From DAIOHQ01 sp036744635 (GTDB taxonomy: Bacteria; Planctomycetota; Phycisphaerae; Tepidisphaerales; Tepidisphaeraceae), in assembly GCA_036744635.1 (NCBI GenBank), contig DAIOHQ010000044.1:1-24443 (forward strand): a stretch of DNA of 24,443 bases. The letters run 5' to 3'. The notes below the pieces were generated by a model. It saw only the letters and a program-made list of their open reading frames with translations. It did no database searches and was not told the origin of the DNA. Both the position numbers and the translations under genes were made by a program. Below, piece by piece: positions 13,794-23,030 of this stretch. The number at the start of each line of letters is the position of its first letter. Position 1 is the first letter of the stretch.

Positions 13794-14558
13794 TCAGGTC
13801 ATCACCACAAACTTCGATCTTACCTGCTGGCGCACGTAGGTGCGAGTGATGTCGACGACCGGCTCGGCTTGCGCATGCGCCAACTCATGCTCGACCTTGC
13901 CGTGGGTAGCCAACCACTGCTGGCCACGGGTGAAGAAATCATCGAATGTCTGTGGCGCCATCTGCTGGGCGAAATAGGTATCGCGGCGCACCGGCATGAT
14001 CCGGCACAGCGGCTCGCCTTTGCGGATCACGATGCGTTTGACGTTCCGGTCCAGCTCCAGCACACAATGCCAGGGATAGCTGGCCGGATACCAGTCGGTG
14101 TCGATCAGCGCCGTCATCGCCCGCCATGGCCGGCGGAGGTTGGGAATCTCGGACATCAACAGCAGATCATTCGGATCCGTTTTCAGAAACAAGTAGCTGC
14201 TGACCTTCACCTGATTATTGATCTGCCCGTACACGTTATTGGAAATCACATGCGGCAGCTTCTGGCCTTTCTGCCAGAACCACGCGTACTGCTGCGTCAG
14301 CGGCTGGCCGGGGGATTCATCCGAGCCGGCGTAATCGAAGTCGCTGCTCAGAATGATGTCCTTCGCAGCCTTCCACCGCCCGCGCGCCTGGAGAAAAGTC
14401 AGATCGAAGTTGGCCAGCAGATCAAAGCCGAAGGCGTTGGCCGCCCGGATCGGGGGGCACTCTTCCGGCCAACCCTTTCCCGCGCCCCGCTTGACATACA
14501 CATCCGAGCCCGCCCGCGGGGCGAACAGTTCCTGGCGAAATTTGAAATAGTGGAGCAT
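13794..14558 (-). CDS. Conserved unknown cytoplasmic protein, possibly DUF6065-like
   Basis: A 254-residue protein without signal peptide or membrane segment, rich in Trp, Tyr and Phe. Recognisable stretches are CPPIRAANAFGFDLLANFD near the start, SSYLFLKTDPNDLLLMSEIP in the middle, and LIDTDWYPASYPWHCVLELD before RIVIRKGEPLCRIMPVRRDT. The pattern (a beta-rich body with RKGEPLCRIMPV) resembles what I remember of the DUF6065 family, some members of which sit near oxygenase or natural-product genes. The match is from memory and weak. It is the first gene of a probable two-gene unit with the membrane protein that follows. No ribosome binding site stands out. Function unknown. Confidence 0.65.
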   Translation of the reverse strand: MLHYFKFRQELFAPRAGSDVYVKRGAGKGWPEECPPIRAANAFGFDLLANFDLTFLQARGRWKAAKDIILSSDFDYAGSDESPGQPLTQQYAWFWQKGQKLPHVISNNVYGQINNQVKVSSYLFLKTDPNDLLLMSEIPNLRRPWRAMTALIDTDWYPASYPWHCVLELDRNVKRIVIRKGEPLCRIMPVRRDTYFAQQMAPQTFDDFFTRGQQWLATHGKVEHELAHAQAEPVVDITRTYVRQQVRSKFVVMT

Positions 14559-14635
14559 TGCGGCACAAGCCTAAAGGCATCGTCATCCGCTTTCAAACAC
14601 CGGAGCCGGTCGTGCTCAAGCCTATGCTGGCGCCG

Positions 14636-14665
14636 TTGACGCGCGGGGCGGGTTTTGCATATTGT
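14636..14665 (+). promoter_or_regulatory. Candidate promoter for tRNA-Asp
   Basis: TTGACG (14636-14641) and TATTGT (14660-14665) with an 18-base spacer, 39 bases before the mature tRNA 5' end. An alternative -10, CATATT at 14658, gives a spacing of 16. Confidence 0.45.
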
Positions 14666-14704
14666 GCTGCTCGCCTGGGCAGAGCACCACGTGCCGCAGT
14701 GATT

Positions 14705-14777
14705 GGCCCCATCGTCTAGAGGCCCAGGACACCGCCCTGTCACGGCGGCGACAGGGGGTCGAATCCCCTTGGGGTCA
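14705..14777 (+). tRNA. tRNA-Asp (anticodon GTC)
   Basis: A complete cloverleaf of 73 bases. The acceptor is GGCCCCA (14705-14711) with TGGGGTC (14770-14776); the D-stem is GTC/GAC; the anticodon stem is CCGCC/GGCGG with loop CTGTCAC, giving anticodon GTC at 14739-14741; the T-stem is AGGGG/CCCCT. CCA is not encoded. Two oddities are visible. The T-loop reads GTCGAAT, with G where nearly all tRNAs have T54. The discriminator is A, whereas AspRS normally prefers G73. The body closely resembles bacterial tRNA-Glu apart from the anticodon. A hairpin terminator follows at once. Confidence 0.92.
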
Positions 14778-14780
14778 TTG

Positions 14781-14805
14781 AAAAGCCCGGTTATTCCGGG
14801 CTTTT
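14781..14805. terminator. Bidirectional terminator after tRNA-Asp
   Basis: AAAAGCCCGG (14781-14790), loop TTATT, CCGGGCTTTT (14796-14805): a perfect 10-bp stem with T-runs on both strands. The stop codon of the convergent gene (complement of 14791-14793) lies in the loop. Confidence 0.88.
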
Positions 14806-16704
14806 CTCCTGCGCGGAAAGAATAGCGGCTGCGTTTTCATCCACAGAGCTGGTATCTGTTTCGCGGCGCGCCACCGGCGCCAAGCCCGGGCCTCGTTCGT
14901 GCCTGATCTCTACCAGCGAGAAATTGTCGAACCAGATCGCCGCCTCATCTTGCGGGCTGGCGGCCACGGTCACGGACTCGGCGTTCTGGGGGGCCACCGT
15001 GGTCATCTCGTATGTCCGCCACTCGGTCGCCGCGGCCACCACGCGAATATCGAAGGGGCCTGCGTCCCGGCCCTCCAGCGCCCACGTCAACTGCATGCGC
15101 ACCACCTGGCCGGGCGCCTCAGCGCGGGCGCGGAAGCGCAGGCGATAGACCGCGCCCGCCGTTACCGGCACGCCGCTTTGGAAGCAGGCGTTTTTGATGC
15201 CCCGCGCGCACACGGCGATCTTACTGCCATCGCTGCGCTGGCCGCTCGAATCCACCAGCGGCGTTCCCGCGCTGGTCCATGCCAGCGGCTGTCCATCGGA
15301 CCAGAGTTCCTCGAAACCCCCGTTCTGCAGCAGTTCCGGCCCCGCGGTCCGCGCTGCGGCGTTTTCCATCAGTTCGTACACGATCACCTCGCGGTCATAG
15401 ATGGGCAGGAAGTGATCCTGGAAGAACGCATCCTGCGGCACCTGCACGGGCACGCGATCCATGGCGATGACCAGATAATCCGCGCCCATGCCGCGCAGCG
15501 CCTGATAGAGCGCCCGCCCGTCCGTGAAGACCTCCTCGATGTTGGCATAGCGCATCGGGCCCAGCCAATCGCCGAGAAATGTTCCGGCGGCGAAATAGGC
15601 CATGTGCTCATCGTATAGCGCATAGACGGTATATTTGTCCCCTCGCCGCGCGTTGAGCAACTGGTACGCCGGATAGCTCGAATCGCCGGTGGATGCATAC
15701 CGCGCGAGATAGGCTCGGGGCAAGCTCGACTGCACCGGGGCCGGGCGCGGAGCGTGGCTGGTCAGGAACTCGTCGCGCTCCTGCTGATCGGTGGGGACCG
15801 GCCCGAATTCGTCGCGGACCGAGGCGGCATATTGCCATCCGGACAGAGACAGGGCGATGCAACCGGCCAGAGAGAAAATCCAGTGGGACGTGAGCGCGGG
15901 CGGGGCGGGAATCATCAGCACCAGCGCATCGAGCGCCTCTGCGGTCGCCAGCGCATACAACGGAACGACGGGCAGGGCATAGCGCAGGTCGTGCAGATGC
16001 GTGTACCAGAGCAACGTATAGACGACGGCCAGCGCCAGCAGCCAGCGCGAGCGCAGCCGGCTGGCGCCGACTAAGACCAGCGCCGGCACGCCCAGCAGCA
16101 ACGCCGGCGAGAGCAAGGGAGATTCGTCGAACAGATCGCGGCGGTGTGAGATATTCCACGGAAGCATGATCAGCCCTGGAATGTCCGACAAGCCATGCGA
16201 CACGATGCAGCCGGCGCTATAAATCGGCGCTATCGCCAGCGCCGCCAGGCGCGCCCATCTGCCCGCCGGCGCCGGCGACACCGCCGGAGCCTCGGCCGCA
16301 CCGGGACGAACCGTGGCTGTGGCGATGCTGGCTAATCCCGTTTGCGCCGCCGTCTCCTTGCTGGCGCGGATGCGGGCGAGCTCGGCATCCGAAAAGCGGA
16401 GGTTCTCGAAGCTCCACGCCGTCATCCCGAACGTCCTTTCGCAGAACGGGAAGACGGGATTTCCGGTGTAGTAGATGATGCGGGCATACCAGGGGAATAT
16501 GACCAGCGCCGTCACGCCGACGAAAAGCGCCGGCGCCGCGCAGCGCCGATAGCGCCACGTGATCGCCACCGAGGTGATCGACAGCACCACGATGAAGAGC
16601 AGCGCCAGGTATTTGGTGCCGGCGCATAGTGTGCAATGCAGAAGCCCATCGTGACCCTCCACGCGTGCGCGGCTCAACCCTTTCGCCGAAGCGAACGCAA
16701 GCAT
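14791..16704 (-). pseudogene. Membrane glycosyltransferase-like gene lacking its N-terminal half, with C-terminal CBM-like domain
   Basis: The frame can be read as 637 residues from 16704. From CAGTKYLALLFIVVL onward it resembles the later half of PMT/ArnT-type membrane glycosyltransferases: several membrane segments, and FPWYARIIYYTGNPVFPFCE, which matches the family R-N-x-x-x-T-G-N-P-V-x-P-F pattern. The usual first half, with the luminal loop holding the catalytic Asp, is missing; upstream the frame gives only unlikely sequence. The C-terminal part (about residues 470-615), from LLQNGGFEELWSDGQPLAW to AIWFDNFSLVEI, looks like a CBM4/9-type jelly-roll domain. The start is uncertain and has no ribosome site. 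It is probably a decayed or 5'-deleted gene, though a short product is possible. Confidence 0.6.
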
Positions 16705-16909
16705 ACCACTTTGACACCGCCCGCGAACAGCAAATACTTGCCGGCGCCTTGCAGGTAATTGCTGATCGCTTTTTCCCGTCCGGCTGACGCTTGAAGTTCG
16801 CCTGAATTCATCCGATAAGTGCCACCGCACCGCCAATGGGCATCCGCGGTGGTGCCGATAGAGGTGACAGTAGAAGCCCTCGTGCCCGCATGAAGGCGGC
16901 TGGATTCCT

Positions 16910-19012
16910 ATGGCCGAGTTCCAAACCATCGACCCAAGCGCCGCGCGGTTGGATACGTGCGCACCTTACATCCACCTTCTTCGCGACTTTGCCCAATACG
17001 CCCAGGCCGGCGTGAATCCGCGGCAAACCGCCGAAGGCGAGTTCCTGGTCTTCGGCACCGGCGACAAAGATGAAAACGGGATGCGCACCCTGGGGAATTT
17101 CATTTTCACCAGCGCGCTGCTGGCCGCGGAGGCCGAAGCATTTAAAGCGGACCGCCCCGGCCACGACGCCGCCAGGATGCTGCAATGGGCCCGGTCGGCG
17201 CTGGCTTACATGACCCGCTGTCACGTCTCCGGAACGATGGAATGCCTCGGCGGTGGGCAGTGGGGGCACGAATGGCAATCGGCCTGGTGGGGGGCGAAGA
17301 TGGCCACCGGAGCATGGCTGATCTGGGACCAGCTCGATTCCGGCGAGCGCGCCGCAACCATCCGTGTGGTCATCTCCGAAGCAGATCGCTTCATCGGCGT
17401 CCCCGCCCGCACGGGACTGTTCTGGGACACCAAGGCCGAGGAAAACGCCTGGGATACGGAGATCCTGGCGGCGGCGCTGTCGATGCTTCCCGAACATCCC
17501 CATTGCCCGCTGTGGCGGGCCGCGCTGATCGACAACTGCCTGAATTCCCTGTCGGCGCCGCAGGATCGCCAGCGCGATGACATCGTGGACGGCAAGCGGC
17601 TGCGCGAGCAGATTTACACCTGTAACGTTCACTCCGACTACACGATCGAAAACCACGGCCCGTACCATTTTTGCTACGTGGCCAGCCCGCTGCTGTCGCT
17701 GACGTGGGGATGTTACTTGCTGGATTCCGCGCATGCCGGCACGCCGGAGGCGCAGCTTTTCAACGTCCCCGAGACGTGGCAGAGCATCCGCGGCACGTTT
17801 CTTGACGGCCGTTTTGCTTACATGGGCGGGCAGGATTGGGCGCGCTACACCTATGGCATGTATTTCATTCAGCCGGTGCTGGCACTGCTTGGCTGCAAGT
17901 CCCAGGACCGGGTGGCGCGATCGATCGAGTTGATTCGCCTCGACCGTCTGCGGCAGGAACAAGAACTGAATGGCGATGGCAGTTTCTATGGCCGCCGCGT
18001 CACCAGGGGGCGCATGTTTGGCCAGTGGGCCAAGTACGAAACCGACTGCTTCGCCTGCATCGGCATGGCCTATCTGATTCACAAACACTACGGCAATACC
18101 TGCGCGGCGCTGGAGGAAGATGAACTTGCCAACGAGCTCACCACCCGCCGCAGCAGTCCCGAGAGCGGCTTGTGCTGGTCGCGCATGCCGGAACTGTTTG
18201 CGTCATTCTCCTGGGCGGCGCTGCAAGGTCCCTATCCCATCGCGCTGTTCGTGCCCAAAGGCATGGACGATGCCACCGAATGGGCGCCGGGCAACATTCT
18301 GGGAACGGTCGATGCCGCGATCGATTCCGGCCACACGCTGTCGCAACGGCGCATGCGAGCGACCGGTAATGGACTCCGCGTGGAAGGCCGCATTATGTAC
18401 CGCGGCGCGGGCACGGGCGGCGGCTGGCTGTATGACCACGACCTGATGCTCGAATTGCTCGAGGATGACGGCGTGATGATCGTCGAAAGCCGCTTCACCG
18501 CCCGCGCCGATATGCGCATCCATGGCGCCTATGGCCTGCACTTGCGCGTCGCCAATGATCTGTTCAACGACAATCAGCGCACGATCTACACCTCCGAAGG
18601 TTCCGTCGACGTGCCATTCATTGAATCCGCGGCCGGTTGCGGAAAATGGGCGAAGCTGGCGCGCAAGTGGGGAAAAGTGCGCCGGCGGCTGGGCTATCCC
18701 GCCGTCCAACCGCGCGAGGATTTGGCCGCGGACTGGATCAACATCGACAACAGACTCGGTATCGTCAATGACACCCGCGGCCTGCGCTTCACCCTCGCCC
18801 GATCCCACACGCGGGAGGCGCCTTGGCAGAGCTTGCATTTCGATACGATTGACCTCGGCGTGATCGGCCGCAGCCGCTATTCGCAGATGCAGACGATTCT
18901 TCACGCCCGCTGCATCCTGGTTCAAGGCGATGCCGGGCGGACAGCGCAGGTTGCCCGTTCACTTGAGCGCTGCCACCCCCTGCGCCTGCGCGACCATCGC
19001 GAAATAAGTTAA
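16910..19012 (+). CDS. Large unknown protein, possibly carbohydrate-active (toroid-like)
   Basis: A 700-residue protein without signal peptide or membrane segment. The N-terminal two-thirds are helix-rich and carry Trp/Tyr/His-dense blocks: GGGQWGHEWQSAWWGAKMAT, LFWDTKAEENAWDTEILAAA, HSDYTIENHGPYHFCYVASP and YMGGQDWARYTYGMYFIQPV. This pattern, with an N-H-x-P-Y-H-like block, resembles the (alpha/alpha)6 toroids of heparinase-type and chondroitin-type lyases. The last third becomes beta-rich (GLRVEGRIMYRG, LMLELLEDDGVMIVESRF), also as in those enzymes. The assignment is by eye only and no catalytic residue can be proven. It lies divergent from the truncated glycosyltransferase gene, suggesting a polysaccharide context. 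The absence of an export signal is odd for a lyase. Confidence 0.7.
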   Translation: MAEFQTIDPSAARLDTCAPYIHLLRDFAQYAQAGVNPRQTAEGEFLVFGTGDKDENGMRTLGNFIFTSALLAAEAEAFKADRPGHDAARMLQWARSALAYMTRCHVSGTMECLGGGQWGHEWQSAWWGAKMATGAWLIWDQLDSGERAATIRVVISEADRFIGVPARTGLFWDTKAEENAWDTEILAAALSMLPEHPHCPLWRAALIDNCLNSLSAPQDRQRDDIVDGKRLREQIYTCNVHSDYTIENHGPYHFCYVASPLLSLTWGCYLLDSAHAGTPEAQLFNVPETWQSIRGTFLDGRFAYMGGQDWARYTYGMYFIQPVLALLGCKSQDRVARSIELIRLDRLRQEQELNGDGSFYGRRVTRGRMFGQWAKYETDCFACIGMAYLIHKHYGNTCAALEEDELANELTTRRSSPESGLCWSRMPELFASFSWAALQGPYPIALFVPKGMDDATEWAPGNILGTVDAAIDSGHTLSQRRMRATGNGLRVEGRIMYRGAGTGGGWLYDHDLMLELLEDDGVMIVESRFTARADMRIHGAYGLHLRVANDLFNDNQRTIYTSEGSVDVPFIESAAGCGKWAKLARKWGKVRRRLGYPAVQPREDLAADWINIDNRLGIVNDTRGLRFTLARSHTREAPWQSLHFDTIDLGVIGRSRYSQMQTILHARCILVQGDAGRTAQVARSLERCHPLRLRDHREIS

Positions 19013-19020
19013 GACAGGCT

Positions 19021-19479
19021 TCAGCGGAGTTGGCGGCGCATAGCCTGCAATGCCAGCAGCATGATGACACCGGCGGCCCCCGGCTCGGGCGCGGGCGAAG
19101 GCGTGGCGATGGCGCCGGTAAAACCGGGGTCGTTGCCCGGACCGCCGGAGAATGGCACGAACGCATTGGCGCTATTCCACGAGAACATGCCGTAAGAATC
19201 CCCCAAATCGTCTTCGAGCCGCCAAGTGGACCCCGGCGATGCGGGAGCGGCGGTCGGAATGAGTGAATAATCGCCGTAACCCAGCGTCCCGCCTCCAACG
19301 TATCCGCCGCTGGTATCCGGGCCGGCATCGAGCCTCCACAGCAGCTCGACGGACTCAGCGCCGCGCGGGGACTGAAGAGTTACTTCCGCCCGATCTGGCA
19401 ATCCGGCGGGTAGATCACCCGCCCTCGCCGCCAGCGGCAGCGATAGGAGGATGGTGATCCAGATCAGTCGAGTCCGCAT
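19021..19479 (-). CDS. PEP-CTERM sorted exported protein
   Basis: A 152-residue protein with an N-terminal signal peptide (MRTRLIWITILLSLPLAARA, about 1-20) and a C-terminal sorting signal: APEPGAAG, a hydrophobic stretch (VIMLLALQAM) and RR near the end. Family knowledge: PEP-CTERM proteins are recognised by an exosortase, often in bacteria that make extracellular polysaccharide. Between the signals it is rich in Gly, Ser and Pro with acidic patches (WRLDAGPDTSGGYVGGGTLG). The ATG at 19479 gives a normal signal peptide; the long open frame upstream is not credible. It is convergent with the large gene at 16910 (8 bases between stops). No exosortase is in the window. Confidence 0.85.
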   Translation of the reverse strand: MRTRLIWITILLSLPLAARAGDLPAGLPDRAEVTLQSPRGAESVELLWRLDAGPDTSGGYVGGGTLGYGDYSLIPTAAPASPGSTWRLEDDLGDSYGMFSWNSANAFVPFSGGPGNDPGFTGAIATPSPAPEPGAAGVIMLLALQAMRRQLR

Positions 19480-19681
19480 AATTTCTGCCTGGTAAACGTG
19501 ATCGTTCGAGTGAGTCTGCTCACAAGGAATTTTCGGCCAGCGCAATGGGGCACTAAAGGAGAATTGCCCCATCGCCTCCGGATGAAACTGGAACTGTGGC
19601 GGCGCAGTTTTCGTGGCGGTGCGTTTTCTGGAGAGTGACCCAAGCTTGGCAAGTCGATCGATTCGGGGTTGAATCAGCGCC

Positions 19682-20548
19682 ATGAAGCATCCGCACCGTC
19701 CGCCCAAGCCCGCGCCCCACTCGCCCGCCGCCGCGCCGCCCACCGATTGGGGAAACGCGGCCGACTGGTATGACCAGCTCGTCGGCGAGGCCGGCAGCGA
19801 ATATCACCAGCAGGTTGTGCTGCCCGGCGTCCTGCGTCTGCTGGCGCTGCAGCCCACCGATACCGCCATCGACATCGCCTGCGGCCAGGGCGTCCTTTGC
19901 CGGCTGCTGGCAAAGCGGGGAATCCATACCACCGGAATCGACGCCGCCCGCGAGCTGATCGCCGCGGCCCGCCAGCATGAGCTGCAGCGCAAGACTGCGA
20001 CGAACGCCCCGATTGACTATCGCGTCGGCGATGCCCGCGACCTGAGCTTCCTTGAACCCGCCCAGTTCACCGCCGCCGCCTGTGTGCTGGCCATCCAGAA
20101 TATGCACCCGCTGCCGGGCGTTTTCGCCGGCGTCAATCGCCTGCTGCGCCCCGGCGGGCGCTTCGTGCTGGTGATGATGCACCCCTGTTTTCGCGGGCCG
20201 AAGGAGACGAGCTGGGGCTGGGATGACGTCAATAAAATTCAGTATCGCCGGGTCGACCGCTACCTGCTGCCCCGCAAGGCCCCCATCGTCACCCATCCCG
20301 GCCAGGCCGCGCAGGAATATACCTGGACGTTTCACAAGCCCATCGAAGCGTATGTGAAGGCGCTGCGCAGCGCCGGAATGCTGATCGACGCAATCGAGGA
20401 ATGGCCCAGCCACAAGACCAGCACCAGCGGCCCCCGCGCCGCCGCCGAAAACCAGGCTCGCAAGGAAATACCGATGTTTATGGCGATCAGGGCGATCAAG
20501 ATGACCAACCCTGCCGTTGACCACAGTGCGGTGGAAAATACTGAATGA
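19682..20548 (+). CDS. Class I SAM-dependent methyltransferase
   Basis: A 288-residue Rossmann-fold methyltransferase. Motif I is TAIDIACGQGVL (61-72, with D-x-A-C-G-x-G); the acidic residue closing strand 2 is in TTGIDAA (D87); motif II is YRVGDARDLSFL; the strand 4 region is FTAAACVLAIQNM; and LLRPGGRFVLVMMHPCF fits post-motif LRPGG. The nearest subgroup is the Methyltransf_11/25 small-molecule or lipid type, but the substrate cannot be named. The first 20 residues are Pro/His-rich and probably disordered. The stop TGA lies inside the first unit of a 7-base repeat array, so the last residues (NTE) are encoded by it. argG follows after about 140 bases. Confidence 0.88.
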   Translation: MKHPHRPPKPAPHSPAAAPPTDWGNAADWYDQLVGEAGSEYHQQVVLPGVLRLLALQPTDTAIDIACGQGVLCRLLAKRGIHTTGIDAARELIAAARQHELQRKTATNAPIDYRVGDARDLSFLEPAQFTAAACVLAIQNMHPLPGVFAGVNRLLRPGGRFVLVMMHPCFRGPKETSWGWDDVNKIQYRRVDRYLLPRKAPIVTHPGQAAQEYTWTFHKPIEAYVKALRSAGMLIDAIEEWPSHKTSTSGPRAAAENQARKEIPMFMAIRAIKMTNPAVDHSAVENTE

Positions 20549-20615
20549 TGAATGCTGAATGATGAATGATGAATTTAATTCAGCATTCAGCATTCAGCAT
20601 TCCGCATTCCGCATT
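20541..20615. repeat. Inverted array of 7-base repeats (CTGAATG / CATTCAG)
   Basis: Units CTGAATG, ATGAATG, CTGAATG, ATGAATG and ATGAAT run from 20541, then TTAATT, then from 20581 CAGCATT three times and CCGCATT twice, which are the same word on the opposite strand. The halves pair as an imperfect hairpin of about 20 bases with A-G mismatches. It overlaps the methyltransferase stop. Confidence 0.88.
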
Positions 20616-20687
20616 TCTCCACGTCTCTTGGAACCATCGCGGCAATTTCTATACTGCCCGCAGAACTTTCCCCTGACGGAGATGACG

Positions 20688-21914
<1,227 letters not shown>

Positions 21915-21922
21915 AAAATTGC

Positions 21923-22026
21923 TCCCGTAGCACGGGTTTTTAACCCGTGCCGGGATGGCCCCGAAAGAGCAAGGTGACTTGAACAACAACGCCGTTGGGC
22001 ACGGGTTGAAAACCCGTGCTACGGGA
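21923..22026. terminator. Double-hairpin inverted repeat between argG and lipA
   Basis: TCCCGTAGCACGGGTTTT (21923-21940) is perfectly complementary to 22009-22026. Each half also forms its own hairpin: CACGGGTT/AACCCGTG around TTT on the left and around GAA on the right. It lies between the convergent ends of argG and lipA and probably ends both transcripts; it also looks like a dispersed repeat. Confidence 0.75.
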
Positions 22027-22034
22027 AACTCTGC

Positions 22035-22949
22035 TCACGCCCTCGCGTGTGCGGCCACCTGTTTTTCCGCGTGATAGCTGCTGCGCACCAGCGGTCCTGA
22101 TTCGACGTGGCGGATTCCCTTCGCCTCTCCGCGCAACTTCCAGTCGTTGAATTCTTCCGGCCGCACCCAGCGCTCCACCGCCAGGTGCTGGGGCGTCGGC
22201 TGCAGATATTGGCCCAGCGTCAGGATATCCGCGCCGATCGCCACCAGGTCATCCAGCACGTTCTCGACTTCCGACTCCTCTTCGCCGAGGCCCAGCATCA
22301 TCCCTGTTTTCGTCGTGAATCCCTGCGACTTGGCAATCTCCAGCAGCTTCAGCGAGCGGTGATATTTCGCCTGCGGGCGCACGCGCTGATAGAGCCGCGG
22401 CACCGTCTCCATGTTGTGATTCAGAATCTCCGGCCGCTCATTCAGCACGAGCTGCAGCGCCTCCCAGTCGCCGCAGAAGTCGGGAATCAAAACCTCTACG
22501 CTGGTTCCCGGCGATTGCCGGCGAATTTCCCGGATGGTGTGGGCCCACACCCCCGCGCCGCCGTCGGCCAGCTCATCGCGGTTTACCGACGTGATCACCA
22601 CATGCTTCAGCCGCATCTTCGCCACTGCATCCCCCACCCGCAGCGGCTCATCCAGGTCGAGCACCGGCGGCCTGCCGGTGGCGATGTGGCAGAACCCGCA
22701 CGAGCGGGTGCAGACATCGCCAAGGATCATCAGCGTCGCTGTCCCCGCCGACCAGCATTCCCCCATGTTCGGGCATTTTGCGCTCTGACAGACGGTGTGC
22801 AGCCGGTGATCGTTCACCAGCCGCAGCAAATTCCCATATTCCTCCCCGGCCGGCATCTTCATCTTCAGCCACGAAGGCTTGCGCGCCGGCGCCGACGCTT
22901 GGGTGCCTTCCGGAAGGATGAGATGATCGAGCGAAAGGGGCATAGGCAT
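22035..22949 (-). CDS. lipA: Lipoyl synthase
   Basis: A 304-residue radical SAM enzyme that inserts two sulfur atoms into the octanoyl chain bound to lipoyl domains. Both iron-sulfur clusters are evident: the auxiliary cluster CQSAKCPNMGEC (C54, C59, C65) and the radical SAM cluster CTRSCGFC (C80, C84, C87). The C-terminal RSSYHAEKQ supplies the conserved Ser ligand. Other family blocks are TATLMILGD, VVITSVNRDELADGGAG and NHNMETVPRLYQRVRP. The length is typical (about 290-320). Two ATGs (22949 and 22943) are in frame with only weak ribosome sites. No lipB or dehydrogenase gene is adjacent. It is divergent from the Tat-exported protein gene with about 80 bases between. Confidence 0.97.
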   Translation of the reverse strand: MPMPLSLDHLILPEGTQASAPARKPSWLKMKMPAGEEYGNLLRLVNDHRLHTVCQSAKCPNMGECWSAGTATLMILGDVCTRSCGFCHIATGRPPVLDLDEPLRVGDAVAKMRLKHVVITSVNRDELADGGAGVWAHTIREIRRQSPGTSVEVLIPDFCGDWEALQLVLNERPEILNHNMETVPRLYQRVRPQAKYHRSLKLLEIAKSQGFTTKTGMMLGLGEEESEVENVLDDLVAIGADILTLGQYLQPTPQHLAVERWVRPEEFNDWKLRGEAKGIRHVESGPLVRSSYHAEKQVAAHARA

Positions 22950-23030
22950 TTCTTTCGATCTTAGGATTTCTCACCGTCGCGAGCAAACCACTGAGGTGGA
23001 TTGTCGGCCCGAATCAGCTAGCCTGAAGAA

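Noticed and set aside
16674..16811. 45-residue minus-strand ORF (MNSGELQASAGREK...) upstream of the truncated glycosyltransferase
   Set aside because: The amino-acid pattern is plausible, but there is no ribosome site, no known family and decayed surroundings; kept only as a possible remnant.
16808..18088. 426-codon open frame on the minus strand
   Set aside because: It is the antisense shadow of the large gene at 16910; no family blocks are seen.
20559..20687. Upstream extension of argG to the first ATG
   Set aside because: It would translate the heptamer array; a good ribosome site and the family N-terminus support 20688.
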